DNA of 64,000 nucleotides from Liolophura sinensis (taxonomy: Eukaryota; Mollusca; Polyplacophora; Chitonida; Chitonidae): the NCBI RefSeq assembly GCF_032854445.1, contig NC_088295.1, forward strand, positions 73,934,028 to 73,998,027. The letters are read 5' to 3'. How positions within the stretch are numbered: position 1 is the stretch's first letter; each line of letters starts with the position of its first letter. The position numbers and the translations under genes are program-made. The notes beneath the pieces are model-generated. The model was not told the DNA's origin. It saw only the letters and a list, made by a program, of their open reading frames with translations, and made no database searches. Positions 23,931-37,079 of the stretch are shown in pieces.

Positions 23931-26900
23931 TCCGTTTGTACACTGATTTGCCATGTCAAATAAGACATGAAAGCCTGATAACATGTAACCTAAAGAGGCC
24001 CGCTCAGGTGACTGATGGATGGCTTGACTCACGCACGTGCAGCCGGGCATGCGCGCTTATTACGTAATAATAGGCTTTTAGAGCGGTGTGTGTGATCTCT
24101 ATAAAGTGCAATATGTCTACTACACACACAGCGATGCCATTGTCGCTGTCGGAAATGCCCGTTTACGTTTACAAACACCAGACTTAAGTTTAAAGCCCAT
24201 CTCATGTATGCAGTTTCTATGAACATTATAATATTGCGTTTACGGCCCAATAGGGAATACAGCAGGATCAAGTAAATATAACGTGTATTGCTTATCCGTG
24301 GTGCATGTAAACCCAACAGCGTTAACTTAATACGCGTAAACATGGGATGGACCAACCACTTAGTTTCACTTTCGCATTTCTTGCCCTTTCGTGTTGAACA
24401 ATACCTTCTGTGAACGTTCCGGAGGAGTTACTCCCCCTGTTTCCGTGTGATTTCCACAACCATCAATATATATGTTTTGACTTGATCTAGAACTATATAG
24501 GACTACAGGAATGTTGCGGAATGAGTGAGAGAGTGTTTTCTGTTTGATACCAGTCTTATTTAGCTAAGTTAAGTAACTGGAGCATTAATAGTAGTTCACA
24601 TCAAAGCGACAAAATAAGTGTATTTTCAATATTTATCCCTTTATATTCTCCATTACTGCCATTGTGAATAATGCTAAATCTGTTCGTGTATCAGGAATAA
24701 AATGTTGCAATAATGCCTTTGTTGTTTTAATTAAGCACTTCTGATCTCATGCACGACAGCGTATAACCCACCTGTACTTCTCACACCTTTATGGTTCTAA
24801 TTCACCGCTCCTAAAGCCACGCCCACAAAGAGACGCATGATAGCATATGTCTCCAGGCGGTATTTGATTGGCTAGAACAGGCATTCTCCCATCTTTTAAA
24901 CAAGTTAACTGTTATCTAGTGAATGTGTAGTGTTTGACCAGCTATTTGAACAAGATAATGTGGTGATAATAGCAGGTGAGCACAGGATAACGTGCTGAAG
25001 ATACATGTACACGTATCAAGTCCAGGGGCGCAGTGAATGATAATATGTCACGTGTTATCCACTAAAGTTCTTAACCTTCGACACATGGAGTTCGTGCATT
25101 GTGAATAGAATAATATGGTAACATCTGTGAATGAACATATGAATGTATATCAATATACATGTGAAAATATTTTCAATCCAATAGTTATTTATGTTGCAAG
25201 TTATTTCATAACAAACACCATTTTTGCTATTCAAAACCTTTATAAATGTATTAAGAATGTCTTTTGCAAAATTTGTTCGTTCCTGTCAAAAAAAATTAAA
25301 AGAATTATGAAGTAAAAAAAAATGAATACTATAAAAAATGCCTTCATATAGGCGTATGGTATAATACGATGAAGGCATGTAACATAATGATTGCTATGAT
25401 TGCATACAGCAACAAGGGTAGAATTTTTCTTTGTTCATACCAGAAAGTTGTTAACATACGCCTATATTTGTGTCTGAATCGATTACTGAACATATTGATC
25501 TGGTGCCAATTTAGCTTAACTTTTTTGTCGGCCGTAACACACACAGATATAATATATGCACCATTTATTGTCATACCATAAAGCATTGTAACAACTATTT
25601 GTTGTTTCCAACAGTCAAAACACTCCTTTATTATTGGTTCTTGGGCATGTGGATGCTTTGTTGTGTTACCAGGAATCCTGACATCCTTTATCCACGCTGC
25701 GCTTTGGGTTACACGGCGACATTCTCAGTGTTGCGTCACAGCTGCACGGATGCAGTTAATCGCATTGTTTCTAATCGCATCTCGGTTGCTTGGCAACGCA
25801 AAACAGGAGCTCTGGCGTGTGATATTAGACTGGCTACAGCGTGTAATTCTCCCGTTGATAACCCGTCTGTGTGTAGTGCGCACTCCGCGGACACGAGACA
25901 CAAGGAGTTGTCACTGGGTGTGCAATTGTACGTATTTATGACAACCTTGTATTTTAGACAATGAGTTAAAGCAGAAGGCGCCAGAAGCAATCTGATATTT
26001 GTCTTTGATGTCTTTGAATTACAGAGACAATTTCTCTGAGTGCTTCAGTAACAATGTGAAGAAGGCAAATTTAGAAATCGGAATAATTTTTCCCATAATA
26101 AATCTAGTCAAACCGTGGTATAATGTTTTCTTCAGATCCAGAAGGAAACAAAAATAAGCATAATAATTGCTTGAATCGTTCTATTTTAAGCATTTTTTAT
26201 AAAATAGAGGTTAAATTAACGAGGTTCTAGTTTTCGAAATATTGACCTGAATTGTATTAAAACAGGTTGCCTCTAGCATGACTTTGTTATAAAATTAAAC
26301 CCTGAAATTCATGTCATCTATAAGAAACTTAAGTAGTAAACTGAAACATACATGTCTTACGTTATGGGTATTAAAACGAAAGGAAAGCGTTTTTGTATAC
26401 TTCTTCGTCGTAGAATTGACAAGATTATTGGATCAATATCTTTTAAAAAATAATTAACACACGCAGATGAATAAATACTCCGAAGTCTTGTAGAGGTCTG
26501 TCTCGAAAATATATAAGCTACCAAAGGGGCGCATAAAGCTGTGTGTTAATAGATCTGACTATCTCTAACATGCACATAGAGAAAAATTTCAATTTTATGT
26601 TGAGATTTTATTGTACATACTGTTCATAAATAATACCCACATTTAACGTTTAACTTTATTTACCATAATACTGTCACTTCTGGATTTTATGTTAAATTAA
26701 GAAGAATAAATTGTAAGCTACTTCAGCGTTACATTTGTTTTAGTACAGGTATATATCTTATGTTGTGCACTGAGTTTATCAAATGATACAACAATCGACA
26801 AGGTGACGACGAAAGCGAAAAAAAATGTTTGTGTGACCTTCAATTTAATAGTTTGTTATGTAAAAAATTGCCTAGAAAATATTTAAATGCATTGTTTGGC

Positions 26901-29900
26901 CATTCAAATATTACCCGTATTCGGTTGTGTTGTAGCATTAGTTAGGTTATGATTTTGCCGTCACAGAGTATCTATATGAAACAGGGCCTACAGCAGCCTG
27001 TTTCCACGCCCATTTTAGTGTGGTTCCCAGGCAGCGCACGTGCATGCCAAAAATCTGTTGCCGTATTTAACTTAACCATTTATCACCGCAGCGATATATA
27101 CAGCTGAGGGTTTTTGATACACAGACTTCAAAGACTACGGATACGCAGATAACATACCAATATCACAAACTCTCCAGTATTTACAGTTTGTGGAAATATT
27201 CAACCCTGTTCAATGCGATAGGAAAACCCCCACTTTAAATCTGTCAGTTTTGCAACGCGTGTTTTGATAACGTAATCAAACAAAGAACTGTTAGTTTGTA
27301 AATTAAAATAATTTACCGATTTTGCAAAAATATACAGCAATAAATAACAAAAATAATGAAATGGTTGTCGCTGAAATTTCAGATTACCAATGTCAGACTT
27401 GCAAAAAGTGATTAAGCATTTTTTGTTGACACCTTGAATTAAAATAAAAAGTATTTTTAAAAATATTTAACGTTTTTATGTACCACATATTTATTAATTT
27501 GAGACAGAAAGTAAAGAATTATTTTACTTTCTTTTTGGAAAATACCAAATTCAAACTGTGGAGTAAAAATACAAAATATTTCATGTCAAAACTTTATTTC
27601 ATGTCAATATGGGATGGGTTGCCTTCCTGCATGCTTTTAATGAATGCTAAATCCTAAATAAAATTATTTCGGTTGTACGAATTTATTGTGAGTGATTTAA
27701 ATGTTAATTATCATTTGCCACCAACAGAAATTAATGTAAATACATCTATCCGCAAAAGGTTTATGAACAAAAAGCCTATGCAGCGTGTTGATCAAAAGGT
27801 TATGTTATGACTGAAATAATTATTTTGTCAAACAGTAAAAATTATAATAGATACATTTTTTACTCGAATAATTTTCAAGGTAAACGCTGCGAAAACAGTT
27901 TCAAATTATCTTTTTAACGAACTTACTTTTTGTATTATCCTATATATACAACCGAAAATTTTTTGAAATTTTTTTACATGAAAATGTTGCCACGAAAATC
28001 TTTTTAATACCTGCGTTGGAAAGCACGTCAAAATTTGACGTCCTTAAATACATACCTCTATAATAATGCAGAAAACCCTAGAGTAATATGTCCGATATGA
28101 AGGCTAGTGTAAAGAGGTCACGCATGGTGGGTTTAACTGGGATGAGAGCAGCGGAACGAACTCATCAGCGGAAAGACAGTTAGACGGCGAATGTACTTCT
28201 TAAAAGATTCCCTCAACATTCAAACACCCTCGAATTTCGGCCTTTGCTGCGCTGTGAAGATGTTTGGTGAAATATCTTTGTACATTCCACATGGGGGGAA
28301 AGAATTGTTGTTCGTCTCGACAGAACGCGTTTGTCATTGTGGCTAAAACCCCGGTACTAGTATCACAAATAATAGCCGATGTAAAACGCCTTTTCATTGG
28401 ACGAGAGCTTGATATTATTCCACCGTGCCTAGAATGGGTTTACCATCACAGTAAAGCTCGAAAGTAGTCCCGGTTAGCCGCAATGAATAAAGTAGCCCAG
28501 GCGTTATATTTAGAGTCAGCTTCAAAGGTCGTTCTTGCATGTCTTAAATTTTGAAGTAAATTGTCGAGAATTCCTTTGCAAATTTTGCCTAAGCCTATGG
28601 GCTGAGGAGCAGTATCGTTGACCGGGACCCTGGGTGAAGGACTGTCATTGTGAACAGGTGCCGTCACAAAGGTGGGTACAGTCGAGTTTATGTCACATAT
28701 CGAATAACTCATCTCTGTACCACACAACTTCGTATATCACTTTTTATTGGCTTTTTATGCTCTCGCTGCCGCACTGTATTACACATAATGAGAGGATCAT
28801 GTCGAAATCTCGACCCGTTCTTTTTCAGCTATTTGTATATGTGTAACGCCAGAAGCCGGGGAAAGTTGGGTGTACAAAATGAAGGGAAAAAACGATAAGA
28901 AACGAATTCTTTTTTGTCCCAGCATAAATATTGTCGTGTAGATTGCAATGTGGTATAAATTCCACCAACTGGAGGATAATTTACTCCCGAGGCAAATAAT
29001 ATATCAAGGGATGACAAACCAATTGTCATCTGCAGCACAGTTATTGTTAGTTAACAGGATAAAGGCATGAAGCGAGCAGCTGTAAACCACAGCCATTAAC
29101 CTCTCTATAAATTATGACGAAACACGGACTTGTTATTATCCTTTGCCTCAATACTTCTCTATTACGGGGAAAGCGCGGACTTCTGAGAGGACTATCGGTA
29201 CAATTTCATGGGTGTCAAGGCGCGAGGAATACAGACAACCTTAAATGTATAAATGATCACACCAAGTCCGATGTAAGTCTTGTCCTCTGTTATCGAGGTA
29301 CCGGACTAGAACAATCATACACACATCAATGGAAATTGTCAGCTGTTATTGCGTTTAATCGATATTGGTATATCTATGAACAGAGCCATTTATCAACCTT
29401 TTTTGTCTCCTAATGGCCTTTTAATGTTGTATATACATGGAATCAACCTTTGGCGGGCTGGGCTGACTGATGTTCCACTGGGAATCAACAATGAGTAAAA
29501 CAAGGGAAGCTTTGTTTTAGCTTGCGATCGAGTGTGTTATGACTGAACATGGATACGCTTGTATATTAGGGCATTTGTCTGGGGACATATCAATTATATA
29601 ATATTACATTACCCCCCCCTAAATACCAGGTCCAATCTTTCTCTATATTGATGTAAAAAGTTGTAACTTTGGCACATCAGCGTATTTTGCAAACCCGAGA
29701 GAGTCTATACCACTGCGGTGATACATCTTACGAAAACGTGTTATAAAAATGTAGGAAAATATCTATTTCGTTAACCGAACCGAACCGACTTTTGACAGGA
29801 GACATTCAGTCAGAAAATGTGTTGAAAAGCTTTTAATCCACTTTTTAAATACTGAAGTAAGTAAAGTACTGGTAAGCAAAGAGTACGAAAACATAGTATG

Positions 29901-30099
29901 GGGATTTTGAGAAACAGATATAACACACAAAAGACAACGAATTGTCATAAATCTAAAAAGATCTATAGTAAAGTGTAACATATAGTACGTATTAATGGCA
30001 TCTGAACGTGTTGCAACTTTGAAACTTGCATCACCTCGACGCTGACTTTTCTGTCCTATAAAATAAAGATTGCAGATAAAAAACGTGAAGTAACATCCC
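23931..30099. other. Non-coding interval
   Basis: Long AT-rich DNA. The segments at 25.66-25.95 kb and 28.2-28.9 kb have better-than-average composition and short open frames on both strands. The minus frame 28446-28727 contains GLGKICKGILDNLLQNLRHA, but no family is recognised and no splice model is supported. A C-run lies at about 29611-29619. Confidence 0.55.
25340..25467. repeat. Local inverted repeats around a 37-base hairpin
   Basis: GCCTTCAT (25340-25347) pairs with ATGAAGGC (25369-25376), with CGTAT/ATACG pairing inside. The overlapping 13-mer ATATAGGCGTATG (25346-25358) recurs inverted as CATACGCCTATAT at 25455-25467. It could be a remnant of a small inverted-repeat element; no boundaries are clear. 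Confidence 0.4.
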
Positions 30100-30510
30100 T
30101 ATATAGCTGTATATTTGTTATTTTGAAACGTTTTAATTGTGAAGCATTTAAAACTGTTTTAAACAATACAGTTGTACAAGTCGTAAGACGGAGGTGAAAC
30201 CTTTAGCTGTGTATTTGTGACTTTTAATCCCATTTGTTGTGAATCATTTAAAACTGTTTTAAACAATTTACAGTTCACTGCTGTAAAGGTCGTAAGACAG
30301 AGGTAACAGCTCTAGATATGTATTTGTTACTTTTAATCACATTTATTGTAAGGCATTTAAAACTCTTTCAATCAATTTACAGTTCACTGCTGTAGAAGTC
30401 GTAAGACTGAGGTAACAGCTCTTGTCATATATTTGTTAATTTTAATCACATTTGTTGTTAGGCATTTAAAACTGTTTAAAACAGTATACATTAAGTCGTC
30501 AGACTGACGC
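30100..30510. repeat. ~110-bp tandem repeat, four copies
   Basis: The landmark TGTATTTGTTACTTTTAATC starts near 30105, 30204, 30314 and 30424. Each unit then contains GGCATTTAAAACTGTTTTAAAC, CAGTTCACTGCTGTA and AGTCGTAAGACNGAGGT. Copies 2 and 3 are closest; copy 4 loses its right half near 30500. No ORF runs through the array. Confidence 0.92.
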
Positions 30511-33500
30511 GAGCATGCCATGCAAATAACTGTGTACAGTATCAAAGTATACCATGATCCACCAGATCTGTTTTGCATGGTGTACTACGCTGTCGCTATC
30601 AGACATATCAACAACCAGTACACATAACTACACCTGCTGATAATAATTCAATCTGATTGATTTTGACCTGACTGCTGATGTCCTGCCAATAGCACATAGC
30701 ACAACAGAGCGTGAGATATGACAATTCTACAGCACGCAAATTGCCGCCTGTTCTTTGATGTGGGACTTATCCTATTTGTTTATGAATGAATGAGATGAAT
30801 AAATCATAAATCTGAAGAAAAAAAAAGTCCCGTAGGGAGGATAGCACTAAGGGGAGTTCAGCTACAAATTACGTTAAATGTTCTCCTGGAAAAGGCGAGA
30901 GTTGTTAAATAAACGACTGTCAGCTAAGGCCAATTGTTACAAATTGTACCGTATTGCCATACCTTGTTTGTGCAATGATATTTGCTTTTTTCTCTATGAT
31001 TTATGCTTTAAAATAGCCTCGTATGAAGGCAGCTGACATACAATTGTCCACAGTATAGGTTGTATTTATATATTCCTACTTATTTAAAAGTTTATTATTG
31101 TTTTAAAAATCTAAGAAGCTGTGTATGTAACGTCGCTATGCAAGCGTCACTAGAAATGAGAGGTATCCTATCACACTGAATAAAGAATAGAGCAGAATGG
31201 GAGTGAGAAAGTTATAAATGAGTGTGAACTAATGCAGTGTTAACTGTGTAAGATACTGATGCTCCTGATACTGATTCGACGCACACGGAGCTGTAACTAC
31301 GACCAGATTCTTCACGTAGTAGTTCTTGTCTACAGCACCGGAAGTCATCAGGGATCTGGAAACGAGGTGCCTGAGCGTGAACTGTTAATTTGACTTAAAC
31401 TCAATTATTTAATTGCAGCCCTGCAACGGTTCATTCAAAAAGTCTATACGAGTAGCTGAGCTAGATTTTAAATAGACCGCAAACATGTTCAATTCCGGGA
31501 CTTGTCCAGTGTGTCTTCATGTTACCTTCTACAACCAACTTTAAATATGTGTAATTTAAGAAACTGGTAAATATCTACATATATATGTTTATTAACCAGC
31601 TAATCAATTATGTGAGTCGTCAGGATGTGCGAGACATCTAACTAAATCCATGCCTCACTTCGTTAAATATAGATATATATTCCCAAAATATTGTAATCAT
31701 TATTTAGACATCATCAGATTTTAATGCCATGGTAAAACTATAATCAGAGGAGCGTTCCAGTAGCATTTAATGAATTAGATGGTTTGCTAACAGACTCACC
31801 TACAAAACTGATCATTTCCTTGGCGGTCTATACATCTTTTTTCCCCACAAGATAAATACTGTGATAAAATAAAAAGGTTTTTTGTGTGGATAAAGCCTAT
31901 ACGATGGGTATCCTTTTTCTCTTAAGGACATAAGACATATTCCTTTACAAGGCACCCTTCAGCTTCACGTACAGGACGTTCATAGATCAGACAAAAAGCT
32001 TACTATTTTATTCATCACCTCTGCGCATTCGGTGTTAACACTAATTGTGTAGACGCAATTACAGCTAAGCTACTCTGGGTATTTGACGAATGCTTATCCT
32101 GTCGGGCGTGCACTCAGGGAAAATGTCTTGCTCTCGCCACAAGATCTGAGTTACAGTCATGTTACAGGTAGTCGGATTTAGCTGTACTTATACCGGACAT
32201 GTTGTTCAAAACGCAATAGTTGTATGCAATTTATCCATGCTTTATGTATGGGAAGTGTAATGAGGATGATCCAAATTGATAGATGTTGTTATAATAAAGG
32301 AACCCCCAAAAAAGTTAAAACAAGAACCGTTCTGTATCGCTGGGCCACGCACTCTGCGCAGCAAGCCTGTGTATCAGAACAACGGATTGGATCCGCGCAC
32401 TTGGTTGTTTAAGCTTTTAAGTCATTAATGCGTCATGGTGAAACTGTATACAATGTAGTTTAGCCAGTTTACTGTGCAATGCTGGGTAGTGTTTGTGTTA
32501 TGCAAGTCTAGCTTCTACATTCATTTAACCCGGCAGTCTCAGGTTTACATAAAAGGTTACATAATAAAGCACAATGGAAGTATTGCCTTTATAATGGACG
32601 GTGTTATTAGTAATGCTGTGTGTAGTTTATAGCGCCTAAACAAACGTCAGGAGCTTGATAACTTTTTGTTTCGCCTAATTAAACTCCGCCAACAGAATAT
32701 GGATGGGAAAAAGTCACAAAGGCTGTATGTCTATTTTGGGAGGGCTACGAGTGAATGCATGGCGTTTGGGTTCTGCAGATAAATACGGCGGTTTTCGAAA
32801 CCTTAAAAACCGAGGAAGAATCAGTGTTGGTTTGGGGACAATTATTCAAGACTTGTCACTGTTTTTTCTCGCTCGAGACATTGTATTAAGGCTGATAGAG
32901 TTGAGATAATTTGCACACAATATTCCCACCAGGTTCGCCAAAGTCCCAAGGTGCGTATAAACATGTCCAAAAAAATCAGCAGTGCCAGGATGAGTCCGGG
33001 TAAGGACAAGTCTTCAGTTGCTGTCTACCCGACCTTTCCTGACAGCCAGCTGCACCGACCTTAGACAGCCTTGACGCAGAGTTCCATTAAGCCGATTTCT
33101 TTACCACACAACCTTTATTCCCCCCAAGATGCCTTAAATGTCACTCAATGCAACTGCCAAGTAACACGGTGCCAGCACTTTCCCGTTAAGGACTCGGGTC
33201 CGTGAAACCGTTTGGGTACCAAGAGGTAAATGTAAACAAACAGTCCCCATCTGGCCAATGCGTTTATGCGTGTATTTATGGAACACCTAAACAAATGTCT
33301 ACCTCAGCCAAAGTTTGTTAAACAAGGTTCTTAAGGGTTCCGCCTTGGTAGGACTTCTCTACTTAGCTGTACGGGAGAGGTTCCGCGGACATGCGATTGG
33401 TATTAGTCATTGGTATGGACAGGACAGGAGAATGTGAAAACGAAGGTGTAGTACTTGCTTTGTCTCTAAGGCGTCTTAACGAAGGCACGTGGACATTCAT

Positions 33501-33859
33501 GTTTAGATGCAAAGGTTTGCCCTCTTATCCGTTAGAGGGGTTTAACGACCAGATACCAGTCAACGAGTCTTCATCTTGGTCAACCGATTTATTACAGCGT
33601 ATTGAACAGATACTGTAAAACTCCATTTAGGCCACGTGTCTAAAGACTACCCCTTCCAAACGACTCTCCTCATTATGCTTAAGGTGTTAACGTTTGTTGT
33701 TCTGCTCTGTTATAATATGTGTAGTTACAAAACATTGGTGTTAAATATGTGCATTGATTGTATTTTTGGTACTTCGAGGTGATGGTAGAATAAGAGAGTT
33801 AAATCCGGAGTTCTTCGTCACTGAATAATTCAGAAGGATCACGACAAAGCTTTAGGTGT
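30511..33859. other. Non-coding interval
   Basis: AT-rich to mixed composition. A + frame of 75 codons at 33391-33618 is protein-like in composition but isolated. No RNA genes or repeats seen. Confidence 0.55.
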
Positions 33860-34150
33860 GTAGATCAAAGTGACCGACTTGGGCGTTATAAAATCCTTGT
33901 AACTTTGGGTTAATCCCTGGTCCCAGCAGAAAACGACACCATATTTGCTCGGCCATAAATATTGTACTTTACGTTATCAGTGGCAAGAAGTAATCCCCAG
34001 GCTTTTGAAATTGGCCTTATGGTTTATTGGCACATGGAAATTATGGCATGGTCGCTGTCCAAGATCAGGGTAAGCCATTCACAATCCTCCTTCGCACTCT
34101 CCCTTGTCTTCTAGAGGGCATCCAGTGACAGCTGGGGCAAAGTGGTCATA
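33860..34150. promoter_or_regulatory. Candidate regulatory block with CTCF-like motif
   Basis: CTTCTAGAGGGCAT at 34108-34121 agrees with the 14-base CTCF core (CCASYAGRKGGCAS) at 11 to 12 positions. Upstream in the same block are GGGCGTTATAAAATCC (about 33879), GGCCATAAATATTG (about 33951) and CTTATGGTTTATTGGCAC (about 34017), all of Hox/Cdx type. An insulator between Hox domains would fit, but the zinc-finger preference of CTCF in this organism is assumed, not known. Confidence 0.3.
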
Positions 34151-37079
34151 TCTCCCGGAGCATTCTCCCGGGAGGTCCACCAAGTTTTTATAACATTATC
34201 TTACTCAACAGTTGCCCAGAGTTTGAAACTAGAAAGTTGGGAAACACTTTCACAGGTTTAATAAGAAGTTTCCTTTAACCTTGATTACCACTCTCTAGCA
34301 ACACGTAGACAATTCTTGCAAGACTCCATTTCATGCTTGAAAACAATCTAATCGTTATCTAGTGGCTTGTTTAATGAAAATTGCTTACAACATTCACATG
34401 TCTGAGATGACAAGATGAGGATTTTATTTTAATTCTAAGTGTTGTTATTTTAAATTGACGCATAAAGACATTATAATCACAGGCGGAACATCAAATTTTT
34501 TGTCTAGGGGAGATAATCAAGCAATTCGACATAATGCTGAACGTGATTTTGTTATCGCCTAGGCCACTGAAATTTTTAAAGTTGTTCTGTCGATCAGTCA
34601 GCCCAATCAATCGGTGTATAAATGTTTTACATTCAAAGACATATGAAATATATAAGGTAAATGTGGTAAAAGGTATTTCTCTGCATATTTTCAGCGTCTT
34701 CATACATTCCATGAATAGGCCTAATTAAAAAGAAATTTCCATACATCAATAAAATTAATAGGCCATACCAAAAACGTGACGTTCCACTAAACTTAGCTTC
34801 ATTGGTTATGCTATAATGCCGTAACATGAAGATTAAAATCATAACACTTAAATGAAGTTGTTAACTGATGCTATCAAATTTGTGAGGTAGGAGAAAAAAA
34901 GTGGACATAATTAAATCGAAATCACTCTATCCCTAATTAATTATTAGGCGTACAGTTTCTAGCCACACTTTGTAAATCTCTCTATCAATGTAGTCAAAAG
35001 TGGACAACTGTAGCGTATTCGAACGCGTTTCAACGATGGAAGGGAGATAACTTTTCACTTTCCTTGACAAAAAATGACCAAGAAAAACTATCGCTCATCA
35101 TTCTGACAACTTTTTTTCTGAAGAAAATGAAACACTAAAACCTCAGTCCCTTGCCACTGTCGACAGTCTATAGGTTGTTTGTAATGACAGTGTCAATAAG
35201 TTTCGGTCTTCTAACACATTTTCTTCTACAAAATTCTCCGTGTGAATCGTCGATTTTCCACGCTGTCTACCCATGTGCACAGAGCTAATCATCTGACTAA
35301 TTTAGTTTACCCGTTGAAATTTCCACGTTTATAATTAACCACATTCGAATAAAACGCCGTCTCCATTTTTACCATACTGCGAACGAACACTCCGATGACT
35401 GGCCTCAATTTTCTACTTGTGTATGTGTAGAGTTATCTATCCCTCACACCAATTTTCTCCTGCCTTTTATCATAAAGATTGCGTAGCACCGCCTTTGTTA
35501 GAGGGTATATAATTTTCTTTTGACGTCTGGCGGAACTGGGTGCCTGTCAAATCGTGACAGGTAGAAACATGTGATTTTCTGGCCGTCAGGTAGATGACCC
35601 TGAATAAAGAAAAAAGAAAACTCCAAGGCATTTAAAACAGGATTTCGACCCGGCTGAGACTCGACATACATTCCCCCTCTGACCTTAGCGATACCCATCA
35701 AGCGTTTATCCACGACTCAAGAAACACCCGCGAAATCCGAGGCTGACTTCTTCTAGGGGTCTATTGTGACGGTACACAGGGGTATCCATCATGGCGAAGT
35801 CGTTTATGAAGTGCTATCTTGATTAATATAACTGTTGATGCGAGGGGCAGCCGCGAAATAGGACGGGCCCGGTTGGAGTGAGGCCAGGTACACCGCCACA
35901 TGACTTAACTCATGGCTCTTGCTGGTACAGCTACTCACAAACGCTCGTATATACAGCAATTAGGCGAACATAGAGACTAGCTTGTAACTTTGTATTAAAT
36001 TTTGTTTCACAAGTGTGGAAGTTCTACCAAGGCTCAGGTCCTGTAACTCGGTCGTACTTCCATCAGATTAAAATACCCATAGACCCTTGCATTCTTCTGA
36101 TTAGGAACATTCCGAAATGATATCGGCTATTTTTTTTTTGCAGTTTCGCTGGATCCAATCAACGCCAGGCGTGTGGGTCAAGTCCGTGATTGATCACTTT
36201 CTCATTGAAATTGGCAGTGTGCCCCGTCTTGACATGTTTATTTGACATGAATTTATAGCTAGCTACCCATCCAAAATATGGCTAACTGCGCATGTCGGAA
36301 AAAAGTGTACCATAGTTCGGCAATTGTGAACTCCTGACCCGTTAAATTCAACCCGAGGTAGGCAGATGAAAAACTTTGCATTCACTTAAGAAAAGGATAT
36401 ATTCTGTATTTGGAATTTATTCTTATTCCTACAACACTTTCCTCATATCCTTAAGTGAAAAATAATCACACATTTAGCAATAATCCCAATTATAGTTATT
36501 AACTTGTCTACTAATTCATTTCAAATAATTTATGCAATAAAACGTACGAAAATTATTATGCACACTTTAGTAGTTAAACTACCAAATTAAATGCAGAACA
36601 TGATGATTTTCACCTTTTTGTAAGAAAGATAGACATAGAAAATAAAATTGTTGTACATGTTTATCAGTATTTAATATTTTCTAATTTGTGGTAATGTTTT
36701 CGTTTCTGTAAGAACCGAGGTTGTATGAACTAATAATTAAAGGAGTTAAAATTACAAACGTTCCAACTCACAGTCGTGCTTTTGTTAGTTAATACATGAT
36801 TAAGCCATGTTTTGAAAACGACATCTATGTCGCTCTTCTTTAAATCTCACTAAAAGCTGTGTCTGGATTTTATTGTTATTTATATTTGATAAAATATTGA
36901 TTAGAATTTGTCGAATACGATATTCTAGATTTAAGGCAATACCAGTTACCTACAACAACTATTTTCTCGTCGGTGAAAACTAAATGTTACGTCCATAATA
37001 CGGCAAATATAACAAAAAGTGAAGACATGTCCACGATGAGAACTCGTAGTACTACAGCAGACCTTCGTGTGAATGTACA
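34151..37079. other. Non-coding interval
   Basis: Mixed composition. A GC-richer patch at about 35.70-35.93 kb (GTGACGGTACACAGGGG, GAGGGGCAGCCGCG) may be regulatory. The 36.4-kb hairpin is listed separately. No genes seen. Confidence 0.55.
36381..36459. repeat. 79-base inverted repeat / long hairpin
   Basis: TTCACTTAAG (36381-36390) pairs perfectly with CTTAAGTGAA (36450-36459). After a 4-base bulge, GGATAT pairs with ATATCC. The loop of about 50 bases is AT-rich without further pairing I can see. The size is microRNA-like but the stem is too short for a typical precursor. Confidence 0.45.

Noticed and set aside
25663-25990. Overlapping frames up to 121 codons on both strands
   Set aside because: Several frames are open together because the patch is GC-richer and low in stops. 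None shows a known domain.
28446-28727. 93-codon minus frame with protein-like composition
   Set aside because: No recognised family and no splice or promoter signals. Antisense short frames of similar quality overlap it, so it is not distinguishable from chance.
33391-33618. 75-codon plus frame with balanced composition
   Set aside because: Isolated, no family resemblance, no donor or acceptor partners. More likely non-coding sequence of balanced composition.
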